64,000 bases of DNA from Syntrophomonas sp. (GTDB lineage: Bacteria; Bacillota; Syntrophomonadia; Syntrophomonadales; Syntrophomonadaceae): assembly GCA_016841425.1 (NCBI GenBank), contig JAENZE010000005.1:1-64000 (forward strand), read 5' to 3'. The translations under genes were made by a program, and so were the position numbers. The notes below the pieces were generated by a model. That model was not told where the DNA came from, did not search any database, and was given only the letters and a program-made list of their open reading frames with translations. Below, in pieces: positions 45,960 through 54,370 of this stretch. The first letter of the stretch is position 1; the number at the start of each line of letters is the position of its first letter.

Positions 45960-46470
45960 TGTAAACCCTCCTGATAAATCCCCTCATTAGTTCCAGGGCA
46001 GTATAATCCTTTACTTCTACCACTAGTATAGCCCCGGATGCAAAGTAATCCTGAAAACTGTAGCACTTTCCATTATAAGATAACTCCTGCTTAGCTAGAG
46101 TCATAAATCCGATATTAATACTTTTAAATCTCCGGTTTAAATCGGTAAGCAAATACTTTCCATCAATATGATGCAGCTTTCCTTCTCCCGGCACAAAAGG
46201 CAGGCCTACCCCGAAGGATTGGTAGGTAGTAGAGGTCAGGAGTAATTGATTGTCCGGTGCAGCAGTAAAATGCTCCTGCACCGGAGTTTTTTGCACCGAG
46301 TGAATATATTGATAATCAAACTCCCGTCCATGGAGCATTGGTATAATTAATATTTGATCTCCCTGCTGCTCACTGATTGTCAGTCCCGGTATATGTATTA
46401 TTGATGCAGTTAGCAACAGGGTTATAATGCTCACGGCCACAAAGAGAGACCACCATGATTTTCGAGTCAT
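45952..46470 (-). CDS. DUF1850 protein of TAXI-TRAP systems
   Basis: A 172-residue protein with an N-terminal membrane segment (residues 9-27) and a small outside domain containing YIHSVQKTPVQEHFTA near residue 55 and SFGVGLPFVPGEGKL near 85. These motifs define DUF1850, which travels with TAXI-TRAP transporters. Its role may be to help the binding protein dock, but it is not established. It lies 25 bases after the binding-protein gene. Confidence 0.85.
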   Translation of the reverse strand: MTRKSWWSLFVAVSIITLLLTASIIHIPGLTISEQQGDQILIIPMLHGREFDYQYIHSVQKTPVQEHFTAAPDNQLLLTSTTYQSFGVGLPFVPGEGKLHHIDGKYLLTDLNRRFKSINIGFMTLAKQELSYNGKCYSFQDYFASGAILVVEVKDYTALELMRGFIRRVYSD

Positions 46471-46495
46471 CTATATCATCTGACTCCTTTAATTA

Positions 46496-47479
46496 TTATT
46501 CATTGAAGTATTTTTCTGCCCCTGGATGAAGTGGAATTGAAATACCATCCTGGGCAGTTTCCAGGGTTATCAGCTTGCCAGCCGAATGAGCTGCCCCCAG
46601 TTTATCCAGGTTCTCATAAATAGCCTTGGTGATATTATAAGCCATTTCTTCGCTCATTTTATCGGTTGTAACCAGCATAGCTTTTACTGCCAGGGTATTT
46701 ACATCTGATGCCATGCCGTATACATCAGCAGTCACAGTAACCTTGGTGTAGAAAGGAAAATCTTCCACTAACTGGTCAGCTATTTCATCATCTATAGGCA
46801 AAAGGACTACCTCGTTCTGAGCTGATAGATCAAGCACAGCCGATGTCGGAGTTCCAGCAGTAATGAAGGCGGCATCAATATTACCATCTTTTAAACCTGC
46901 AGCCGCCTCAGCAAAGGACAGATACTGGGGTTTAATGTCGTCATAGCTAAATCCATAAGCAGCCAGAATCTGCCGAGCATTTGCTTCAACACCGCTGCCT
47001 GCAGCGCCAACAGCAATTTTCTTGTCAGCGAAATCGGCAACACTGGTAATACCGGTATTCTTAGTTGTAATGATCTGGCATACCTCGGGATAGAGTGTAG
47101 CCAGGGCTTTCAAGCCTTCTATCTTACCCTGCTCCTGGAATAACTCGATGCCCAGGTCAGCATAATAGGAAACATCATTCTGAACAAAAGCCAGATCAAT
47201 CTCACCCTGGTTCAGCATATTAATATTAGCAGCAGATGCCCCGGTGGATTCTGCAGTAGCATTGGCTCCGGGGATATTGGACTTAAGAATCTCGGCAATA
47301 GCTCCTCCCAGTGGATAATAAGTGCCAGCAGTTCCACCCGTACCTATATTGATAAATACGGTCTCCGCTTGTTGCTCTGGTGCAGGTTCTTCCGCTTCCT
47401 TCTCACAACCAATGATCAGGGTAGCCATTAAGGACAACACCAGTAGAAGCACTATACTCTTCTTCGCAAATCTGTACAT
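46496..47479 (-). CDS. TAXI-family TRAP solute-binding lipoprotein
   Basis: A 327-residue binding protein with a lipobox at LIIGC (residue 25) and the TAXI signature INIGTGGTAGTYYPLGGAIA near 46-65. TAESTGASAANINMLNQGEID and FVQNDVSYYA are family motifs that shape the ligand pocket. The substrate is not known; C4-dicarboxylates, glutamate and similar anions are candidates. It begins the three-gene TRAP operon and lies downstream of two palindromic operator-like sites. Confidence 0.94.
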   Translation of the reverse strand: MYRFAKKSIVLLLVLSLMATLIIGCEKEAEEPAPEQQAETVFINIGTGGTAGTYYPLGGAIAEILKSNIPGANATAESTGASAANINMLNQGEIDLAFVQNDVSYYADLGIELFQEQGKIEGLKALATLYPEVCQIITTKNTGITSVADFADKKIAVGAAGSGVEANARQILAAYGFSYDDIKPQYLSFAEAAAGLKDGNIDAAFITAGTPTSAVLDLSAQNEVVLLPIDDEIADQLVEDFPFYTKVTVTADVYGMASDVNTLAVKAMLVTTDKMSEEMAYNITKAIYENLDKLGAAHSAGKLITLETAQDGISIPLHPGAEKYFNE

Positions 47480-47537
47480 AGCATAACCTCCCTTTTAATC
47501 CATACATCTCAGCAATTCAACTACTCCTTTTCTCTAC

Positions 47538-47557
47538 TTGTACAATCTTGTATACAA
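47538..47557 (-). promoter_or_regulatory. Two adjacent palindromes, candidate repressor operator
   Basis: TTGTACAA (47538-47545) and TTGTATACAA (47548-47557) are perfect palindromes two bases apart, upstream of the TAXI gene (ATG at 47479). TTGTATACAA-type sites are typical for GntR/FCD-family regulators. A TATAAT on the minus strand (47574-47569) lies just upstream, so a bound repressor would sit at the transcription start. No regulator gene is adjacent. Confidence 0.5.
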
Positions 47558-47743
47558 CACTAATAATAATTATACTGTATTTCTGAGTTTCATGATATTA
47601 ATGCGGCTAATTTATTAGCTGCCTATTACTGTATCTCCGCTAGATGACTATATAAAAAACCTCCGAGAAGCAATATAATGATGGTATTGACTATGGGCCA
47701 GGGCACCATCTATCTTGGCCAGAATACCTAGGGGGTTAAGCCA

Positions 47744-48415
47744 GTGCCTGATCTGTTTGCGTTCAAGCAGCTTCAGAGAACATTAGATAATAGTCGCATC
47801 ATAAAAGAATCGGCAGTGTTGAAGGCCGGGCATATTCTTGCCTTAATGGGTCCATCCGGGTCAGGCAAATCTACCCTGCTGAAAATGTTGGCCCGGCTGT
47901 TGCCTACAGAAAGTGGAGAGGTATTTTTATCCGGCAGCAGCTGGACTGAGTATTCACCCCAGGAATGGAGAATGAAGATTCATTATTGTCCACAGCAGCC
48001 AGTTTTTTTTCCTGGAAGTGGGTTGGATAACCTTCAGATGCCCTTCACCCTCAAACAGATACAGCAATCCTGTTCTTTCGATCTGGTGCACACTTATACC
48101 CTGCTGGATGAGCTTGGTCTCTCTCGCAGTATAATAGAACAGGAAGCCCGCACCTTATCAGGAGGAGAAGCATCTCGCCTGGCCTTGATAAGATCATTGC
48201 TGATTAAGCCGATGGTTCTGCTGCTAGACGAACCAACTGCTCACCTGGATGGGGATAGTGCTGCCTGGATGCTGAATTTTTTAAACCGCTGGGTCAGAGC
48301 TGAGAACGAAAGAGCAATAATAATAGTGAGCCACAATGCGAAGGACTTAAAAGCAATCAATAACACAAGCCGGCTTTATTTAGTAAGCCATAGCGAGGAT
48401 GATCAATATGAGTAA
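47744..48415 (+). CDS. ABC transporter ATPase, FetA/YbbL-like
   Basis: A 223-residue ATPase. Walker A GPSGSGKSTLLK, a YCPQQPVFF Q-loop, signature TLSGGEASRLALIRSL and Walker B VLLLDEPTAHLD are all intact. GTG start with AGGGGG nine bases upstream. It overlaps the permease gene. The pair matches FetAB/YbbLM, proposed to export iron or act in stress resistance. The substrate is not shown by sequence. Confidence 0.88.
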   Translation: MPDLFAFKQLQRTLDNSRIIKESAVLKAGHILALMGPSGSGKSTLLKMLARLLPTESGEVFLSGSSWTEYSPQEWRMKIHYCPQQPVFFPGSGLDNLQMPFTLKQIQQSCSFDLVHTYTLLDELGLSRSIIEQEARTLSGGEASRLALIRSLLIKPMVLLLDEPTAHLDGDSAAWMLNFLNRWVRAENERAIIIVSHNAKDLKAINNTSRLYLVSHSEDDQYE

Positions 48416-49187
48416 CGGCTATATTCAAATTTCTAACTTTCAACTGCTCCTTAGTGTCTCCCTGGTCTTAATTACCGGATTAATTTCAGTATTTCTCCGG
48501 CTGGGTCTTTTTAAATCCCTGGCTTGGGCCACCGTAAGGGCTTTTGTTCAGTTGACCCTGATTGGATATGTTCTTACTTACATTTTCAACCTGAATAACC
48601 TGCTGCTTATAGTATTAATACTGCTGTTAATGTGTTTTATAGCCAGCCGGGAGGCCAACCGGCGCATCAAAGGCACTCCTTTCAACGCTCATCTGGAGAC
48701 TTTTCTTTCCCTGACTGCCAGCAGCTTTATAGTGGGAGCTATAGTGGTAGCCTTAATAATCTCACCAAAGCCCTGGTACTCGGCCCAGGTTACGATACCG
48801 ATATTTGGTATGCTGATTGGCAATTCCATGAACGCCATAGCCTTATCACTTGAAAGAGTCTATAGTGAAATTAATACTAACATCGGTCAGGTAGAGCAGC
48901 TCCTGGCTTTTGGCGCTACTCCCTGGGAAGCGGTGCGTGATTACGCACGGAAAGCAATTACCGCAGGTATGATGCCTACCATAAATTCCCTCTCAGTAGT
49001 AGGTTTGGTAAGTCTTCCTGGTATGATGACCGGACAAATCCTGGCCGGAATGAATCCGGTATCAGCAGTCCGCTACCAGTTCGTAGTGATGGTCATGATC
49101 GCTGCTGCTGTGGCAATTGGGTGTTTAGCCATAATTACCCTGACCTACAAAAAAATGTTCAACCAGGATCAAGCTCTGGGAAAATAA
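48408..49187 (+). CDS. ABC transporter permease, FetB/UPF0014 family
   Basis: A 259-residue membrane protein with seven membrane segments and the UPF0014 features: FKSLAWATVRAFVQLTLIGY near the N-terminus, IPIFGMLIGNSMNAIALSLER, and PTINSLSVVGLVSLPGMMTG. It pairs with the ATPase gene just upstream, overlapping it by eight bases. The start at 48408 suits the GAGG site better than 48399. FetB-type permeases are reported in iron export. Confidence 0.88.
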   Translation: MSNGYIQISNFQLLLSVSLVLITGLISVFLRLGLFKSLAWATVRAFVQLTLIGYVLTYIFNLNNLLLIVLILLLMCFIASREANRRIKGTPFNAHLETFLSLTASSFIVGAIVVALIISPKPWYSAQVTIPIFGMLIGNSMNAIALSLERVYSEINTNIGQVEQLLAFGATPWEAVRDYARKAITAGMMPTINSLSVVGLVSLPGMMTGQILAGMNPVSAVRYQFVVMVMIAAAVAIGCLAIITLTYKKMFNQDQALGK

Positions 49188-49286
49188 GTCATGGGGCCAC
49201 AGGGGGACGTTCACCCATTTCCCGTTTTAAGCAGTAACATTTCTAATATGTTCTCATAGGATAAGGGAGGAAGATACCATTAGAAG

Positions 49287-51212
49287 GTGGCAATTGCTGT
49301 GGCAATCGTTTATGATCCTGATCAATATTTTTCCAGCCGCACCCTTCGCCTGCAAGCTCCCTATCAAGAGGGCAGAGACGTTAAAATACTGCAGTCTCTT
49401 CTGAATCTGCTGCCCGATTGTATAGTTCATACTCACCTTGAAACTGATGGTGTCTTTGGAGTTGATACTCGGAATGCAGTCAGCGAATTTCAGAATTATT
49501 TTAGCCTTAACGCCAAAGGAATAGTTTCAGATGATACTTTTTATTATCTGGGACATTGCCAGGGTAAATTCTCTAAAGGAGAGCCTGTTTTTTCTTCTCG
49601 AATCATTCACAGCAGCATCCGGGGCAGGGATGTTCATATCCTTCAAAACCGTCTGGCTGCCTACAAAAAAACCTTTTTGAATCGGCCCGCCAGCGGGAAA
49701 TATGATATTTATACATCCCAGGCAATAGACCATATACAGAATGATTTTTCTATCCAGGGTGAAACAGGGCTAGTTGGCCCTCAGACTTATGATACTTTAC
49801 TGCTGCAATCTCCCCTGGGGGGCAGAGTATTAAAGAAAGGTAGACATGGCCTGGACACTTATTTTTTGCAGCTCTATTTGTATCAATTAGGATATTATCA
49901 TCCAAACCCGGATGGCTTTTTTAACACCGTAACCTTTAAGGCATTGAAAGATTTTCAGCACGCCGCTGATATCAGAGTGGATGGAATCGCAGGACCGCAG
50001 ACTTTTTTAGCCCTGGGAAACTCGCTCTCTTTTCCCCGTAACGACTTTTCCTATCGCAGTGATACTGGCGATTCTATTTCCAGTACAGCTGGCTTATTTC
50101 AACGAACAGAAAAAGATTTACTTGATCTTAATGGTTTAACAATCAGGCATAAACCCTTAAAGTCTGGCCAACTTTTAAAGATACCGGGTCCATGTGCCTT
50201 TCACTTGCTGAAAAAGGGAGACCATATAGATGCTGTGGCAGAAAAATATGGAATCAGTCAAGAAAACCTGGTTAAAGCGAACCGCCTGCAAATCAGTATG
50301 GGTCTTGTCCCGGGAGAAACCCTGCTGCTGCCGGGTTACCAGGTAAATCTAACCGGTTGTATAGTCTATTTAAATCGCCGAGAACGCCGGGTCGAACTAA
50401 AATCTATCCATCTGAAAGACATGAAGACCAGAGTTCTTCATGTCTTTCATGCTCATGAGATAAGCCAGATGAGTATTGCGCCTGGCAGAATAAAACTTAA
50501 CCTATCTACCATGAAAGACTGGCATGGTACATTTAATCTTAATACTAATAGGCTCGAATCTCTACCGCTGCCGTGCACCCCTAACGGCGGAGATCATTTG
50601 AAAACAACGAGTGTCATAAACAGGTTAATCATCGAGGGAGGAAGAGCTGATATAAATGGACCCTCAGAAAGACCCTGCTTCTGCCATGACAGTTGCAGTA
50701 CTGTTAGCGCTGAGCTGGAAAATGTAGTGAAGCAGTTCTCGGATAAACACATACGCGGTTGCCGGCTTAGCCCGGATGCTTCATATATCCTTATCTTTGC
50801 CTCCACCCCCCCGAATCGCGAAAGCACTGCTTATCTAGGTAATATCAAAACCGGGGAGATTCTAAAAATAGATGATAACAATTTCGGTGGAGTATTCAGC
50901 ACGGATAGCCAGCAGTTTCTTTTAACTTCAAAACAATATTTTGGGGCCTATTATCCCTGGTTTTATATCAAGATTAGCTTATTCTCCTCCCGGGGTTATC
51001 TCCTGAGTGAAGAAATACTCACCCGCTCAGCCGAGATAAATGAGGATTGCTTCAACCCGGACAACACTGCCATGGTCCTGGCGATGGGAACTCCCAACAA
51101 TTTCTATCCCCTGCCAGAGCGGTCCAGACATCTATATGTGAAAAAATTAAATTCTTCTTTACTAATTCAGATCACTGCAGAAGAAAAACCGTTCTCCCCC
51201 GTGTGGATATAG
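49287..51212 (+). CDS. Peptidoglycan-binding/LysM protein with a C-terminal beta-rich region
   Basis: A 641-residue protein, apparently without a signal peptide. Three peptidoglycan-binding repeats occupy about residues 20-245, each with a DGVFGVDTRNAVSEFQ-type motif (also YHPNPDGFFNTVTFKALKDF and KYDIYTSQAIDHIQ). Two LysM-like modules follow (about 265-305 and 310-355, with GDHIDAVAEKYGIS and VPGETLLLPGY). The remainder contains HIRGCRLSPDASYILIF and GGVFSTDSQQFLLTS, like TolB/YVTN-type beta-propeller blades. It would bind cell wall or spore wall. GTG at 49287 is 16 bases from the GGGAGG site, so the start is not secure. Confidence 0.72.
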   Translation: MAIAVAIVYDPDQYFSSRTLRLQAPYQEGRDVKILQSLLNLLPDCIVHTHLETDGVFGVDTRNAVSEFQNYFSLNAKGIVSDDTFYYLGHCQGKFSKGEPVFSSRIIHSSIRGRDVHILQNRLAAYKKTFLNRPASGKYDIYTSQAIDHIQNDFSIQGETGLVGPQTYDTLLLQSPLGGRVLKKGRHGLDTYFLQLYLYQLGYYHPNPDGFFNTVTFKALKDFQHAADIRVDGIAGPQTFLALGNSLSFPRNDFSYRSDTGDSISSTAGLFQRTEKDLLDLNGLTIRHKPLKSGQLLKIPGPCAFHLLKKGDHIDAVAEKYGISQENLVKANRLQISMGLVPGETLLLPGYQVNLTGCIVYLNRRERRVELKSIHLKDMKTRVLHVFHAHEISQMSIAPGRIKLNLSTMKDWHGTFNLNTNRLESLPLPCTPNGGDHLKTTSVINRLIIEGGRADINGPSERPCFCHDSCSTVSAELENVVKQFSDKHIRGCRLSPDASYILIFASTPPNRESTAYLGNIKTGEILKIDDNNFGGVFSTDSQQFLLTSKQYFGAYYPWFYIKISLFSSRGYLLSEEILTRSAEINEDCFNPDNTAMVLAMGTPNNFYPLPERSRHLYVKKLNSSLLIQITAEEKPFSPVWI

Positions 51213-51222
51213 GATGGGCAAA

Positions 51223-51292
51223 AAGCCACGGGGACAGGTTCCTTGGCTCACTTTGTTTGTCAGGTGAGCCAAGGAACCTGTCCCCGTGGCTT
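51223..51292. repeat. Perfect 29-base inverted repeat hairpin
   Basis: The arms 51223-51251 and 51264-51292 are perfect reverse complements around a 12-base loop. An additional TGGGC/GCCCA pair extends it past small bulges. The core (GGGGACAGGTTCCTTGGC) resembles REP or MITE-like elements. It lies 11 bases past the peptidoglycan-binding gene, so it can also end that transcript. No transposase is near. Confidence 0.9.
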
Positions 51293-51457
51293 GGCCCAGC
51301 CAAGCAAGGATCTTTCAGAAACCCGATAGATAGATATTAAAAATACTTATGGGGAGATGGAAATATTATGGATAAAAGCTATGAATATTAGTATATAATC
51401 TCTATAGATAAGTGGTTCCTATATTTGAAATCAACCCTTATACGGAGGTAATGATAA

Positions 51458-52063
51458 ATGAAACGAATCCTTTCTATGTTTGGTGCTGGTCTGGCCACTC
51501 TTCTGCCGGTATATATATCGATATGGTTAATAATCTGGTTGTTTAATATGGTAGACAATATCTTAAAACCTCTTCTGGAACCTATTTTTGGTTTTGCCGT
51601 GCCAGGACTGGGATTTATTATCATAATTTCTTTTATCATTCTGCTGGGTTTCATTTCCACCAACTTTCTGGGCAACAAAATACTGGGTTGGTGGGAAAAT
51701 GTCATGCATAGGATTCCCCTGTTGGGTAAGGTATACGGTGCAGTGAAAAGAATAACCGATTCTATTTTTTCATCCAATAAAAGCGCTTTCAAAAAGGTAG
51801 CCCTGGTAGAATTCCCCCGGCCCGGCATCTACTCACTGGGTTTTATCACCAATGAAGAATTTCCGTATATTGAAAGAGATACTTATTCTATATTTATACC
51901 CACAACTCCTAACCCTACTTCAGGTTGGTTTGTGGTCCTGCCCCGGGAAGACGTAACTATTCTGGATATCAGCGTGGACCAGGGGATGGAAATAATAATC
52001 TCAGCAGGTATGGTAGCTTCTGACAATGGCAAAAACGGCATCTATAAGACAGACCCCAAATAA
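51458..52063 (+). CDS. DUF502 family membrane protein
   Basis: A 201-residue protein with two N-terminal membrane segments (about residues 8-30 and 50-72). The family motifs LATLLPVYISIWLIIWLFN, IPLLGKVYGAVKRITDSIF and FITNEE are present, and VPTTPNPTSGWFVVLPRED is replaced by a close variant here. DUF502 function is unknown. It has an ACGGAGGT ribosome site and appears monocistronic. Confidence 0.88.
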   Translation: MKRILSMFGAGLATLLPVYISIWLIIWLFNMVDNILKPLLEPIFGFAVPGLGFIIIISFIILLGFISTNFLGNKILGWWENVMHRIPLLGKVYGAVKRITDSIFSSNKSAFKKVALVEFPRPGIYSLGFITNEEFPYIERDTYSIFIPTTPNPTSGWFVVLPREDVTILDISVDQGMEIIISAGMVASDNGKNGIYKTDPK

Positions 52064-52139
52064 ACATCTTTTTATGTATAAGTACATCCTTTCCAAAGTA
52101 CAATAGTAACATGATAAATAATGGAAGGAGAACCAGCAC

Positions 52140-52646
52140 ATGTCGGAAGAATTAACATACAGCACCATGGCCCGGGAGATGCTTGACCAACTCCCCCGAG
52201 GCGCTTTTCTCTCGGTCCGGGCGGATGATAAAATCAATACCATGACCATCGGTTGGGGAGCAATAGGCTATTTTTGGAACAAACCGGTTATTATCGTAGG
52301 AGTTAGGTATTCACGTTATACTTATAATCTTATCGAAGAAGCTCGTGATTTCTCAGTGACTATACCATTGAACTCGGAGTTCAAAAAATCGCTGGCAGGC
52401 ACCGGCAGCAAATCAGGCCGGGATATTGATAAATTCCAGGTCTTCAGCCTTAAAGCAGAACCCGGCAAAGAGATTGAAAGCCCGGTAATTGGCAGCTGCG
52501 GTCTGGTTTATGAATGCAAATTGATTTTTAAACAGGCCATGGAACCAAACCTGCTGCAGGAGGAACTAAGGCAGAAATTCTATGCCCAGGAAGATTATCA
52601 TGTCATGTATTATGGTGAAATAGTCTCTACTTACCTAAATAATTGA
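52140..52646 (+). CDS. Flavin reductase-like FMN-binding protein
   Basis: A 168-residue split-barrel flavoprotein. GAFLSVRADDKINTMTIGWGA and VGVRYSRYTYNLIEEARDFS are typical of the flavin-reductase-like domain, which binds FMN at the dimer face. Members in anaerobes act as redox enzymes or oxygen-response flavoproteins. AAGGAG ribosome site 9-10 bases before the ATG. The partner is not known; the beta-oxidation operon is convergent to it. Confidence 0.82.
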   Translation: MSEELTYSTMAREMLDQLPRGAFLSVRADDKINTMTIGWGAIGYFWNKPVIIVGVRYSRYTYNLIEEARDFSVTIPLNSEFKKSLAGTGSKSGRDIDKFQVFSLKAEPGKEIESPVIGSCGLVYECKLIFKQAMEPNLLQEELRQKFYAQEDYHVMYYGEIVSTYLNN

Positions 52647-52687
52647 TGGACATGGGGGCGGAATAACCACCATCATCGGACAAAAAC

Positions 52688-52727
52688 GCCTGGAGTGGAT
52701 ACGGACAGGTGGTTGTATATATATTGA
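52688..52727. repeat. 40-base copy of a CoA-transferase gene segment
   Basis: These 40 bases match 54151-54190 inside the CoA-transferase gene at 39 of 40 positions, in the same orientation. The copy lies beyond the 3' end of the gene and is not coding. It could be the footprint of a lost tandem copy. Confidence 0.9.
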
Positions 52728-52914
52728 GACACAAGGGCTATCACGGTCATTAGCCATACCTCTGTGAACGGCGTATTCCTGGTAACAGAAATAAATCATA
52801 GAGAGTGCCCAAAAATGAGTAGTAAGATACTGGGCAGATACGCAATTTAATAATACGTAAATACAGAGTTAACCTGGGGGTAATAATTTTATGTCATTAG
52901 ATTTTAAAAGGGGT

Positions 52915-52955
52915 AATAGAGAAGGTGAGTGCTGCAATCAATCACCCTCTCTATT
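52915..52955 (-). terminator. Hairpin after the beta-oxidation operon
   Basis: AATAGAGAAGGTGA (52915-52928) pairs with TCACCCTCTCTATT (52942-52955) with one mismatch. It lies about 50 bases past the CoA-transferase stop on the minus strand and probably terminates the operon. Confidence 0.65.
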
Positions 52956-53003
52956 AAGAATGAGTGGTTTATATTAACTTAAAGGGGGTTCATATTAAAA
53001 AAC

Positions 53004-54347
53004 TTAAATTATCCTATTACTTCTTACCCAGATATTCATACGTTCTGCTTCCTTGATTAGTTCATCCCGAAGATCAGGGTGAGCGATGTTGATCAAGGCT
53101 TCAGCCCGCTGCCAGGTTGATTTGGCTTTGAGCATGGCAATTCCGTATTCGGTAACCACATAGAAATTGACACTCCTGGGCACGGTTACAACCGCTCCCG
53201 GAGTTAATATGGGCTTGATTCTGGATTGCAGCCGCCCCTCTTTATCCCTGAAGGTAGAGGTCAGACAAATCAAACCTTTACCTCCGCGAGAATAATATGA
53301 TCCAAAGATAAAGTCGAATTGTCCTCCGGTTCCGGAAATATGGCGTATTCCCGATGATTCCGAAGCCACCTGCCCATAAAGGTCAACCTCAATAGCATTG
53401 TTAATAGCCATCACTTTATCATTTTGACCGATGATAAAGGGATCATTGGTATAATTTACAGGGGAGATAGCACATACCGGATTCATATCCAGGAATTCAT
53501 ACAATTTATTGGTGCCCATGGCAAAGGTATATGCCATTTTGCATTTGTCTATTTGCTTGCGCCGACCGGTTATTCGCCCGGCTTCATACATGTCGACAAA
53601 CGAATCCACCAACATCTCGGTATGAACACCCAGTTCTTTTAAATCCGACTGCGCGATCATGGCTCCCACAGCATTGGGCATGGCTCCAATTCCCAATTGC
53701 AGGCATGCTCCATCTTCGATTTCTTCCATCACTATACCGGCGATCTTCCTGTCTATATCGGAAATAGGCAGCTCGGGAAGCTGGATCATGGGTTGATTGT
53801 CGCCTTCCACGATGCAGTCAATCTCGGAAATGTGAATGGACTCACGGCTGCCACCCAGGCAGACTGGAACAGTCTTATTAACTTCGACAATGACAGTTTT
53901 GGCCGTATCGCAGTACGAGGGAGTTAATGAAACCGAAGTGCCAAAGTTGAAGAAGCCATGCTTGTCCATTGGAGCTACCTTGATCAAGGCCACGTCTGCA
54001 GCAACATAGCCACGCTCATAAAAAGACGGTCCTTCGTGGTAAGTCAAAGGTATGTAATTACAGAGATTCCTGTCGTGCAGTTTACGACTGGCGGCACTCA
54101 TATGCCAATCGTTATAAATAAAATGTTTTCTATCCGGATCCGCCAGGACTGCCTGGGGTGGATACGGACAGGTGGTTGTATATATATTGACGTTTTCAAG
54201 TTCATCAACCCGTTTGGCCAGGGCTGCATCCAGGTAGCTGGAATTCATTACAAATTCACCGAAGTGTACCAGGTCTCCTGATTTAACTACCTTTACAGCT
54301 TCATCTACTGGCGTTAGTTTGCGCTGGTATTCCGCACTATAATCCAC
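53004..54347 (-). CDS. Acetyl-CoA hydrolase/transferase-family CoA-transferase (butyryl-CoA:acetate type)
   Basis: A 447-residue class I CoA-transferase. The family motif [15 protein letters not shown] holds the catalytic Glu, with [15 protein letters not shown] close after, and [22 protein letters not shown] near the end. The neighbours (acyl-CoA dehydrogenase, thiolase, 3-hydroxyacyl-CoA dehydrogenase) suggest it moves CoA between butyrate and acetate. The family includes 4-hydroxybutyrate and succinyl-CoA types, so the exact acid is not settled. It is the last gene of the operon, 23 bases past acyl-CoA dehydrogenase. Confidence 0.9.
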   Translation of the reverse strand: MDYSAEYQRKLTPVDEAVKVVKSGDLVHFGEFVMNSSYLDAALAKRVDELENVNIYTTTCPYPPQAVLADPDRKHFIYNDWHMSAASRKLHDRNLCNYIPLTYHEGPSFYERGYVAADVALIKVAPMDKHGFFNFGTSVSLTPSYCDTAKTVIVEVNKTVPVCLGGSRESIHISEIDCIVEGDNQPMIQLPELPISDIDRKIAGIVMEEIEDGACLQLGIGAMPNAVGAMIAQSDLKELGVHTEMLVDSFVDMYEAGRITGRRKQIDKCKMAYTFAMGTNKLYEFLDMNPVCAISPVNYTNDPFIIGQNDKVMAINNAIEVDLYGQVASESSGIRHISGTGGQFDFIFGSYYSRGGKGLICLTSTFRDKEGRLQSRIKPILTPGAVVTVPRSVNFYVVTEYGIAMLKAKSTWQRAEALINIAHPDLRDELIKEAERMNIWVRSNRII

Positions 54348-54370
54348 TGGTGCATTTCCTCCTTAACATC

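Larger units (their letters stand above)
52647..53003. other. Intergenic region between flavin reductase and CoA-transferase genes
   Basis: 357 bases with no gene. It contains a copy of a segment of the CoA-transferase gene (52688-52727) and a hairpin at 52915-52955. Confidence 0.6.
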
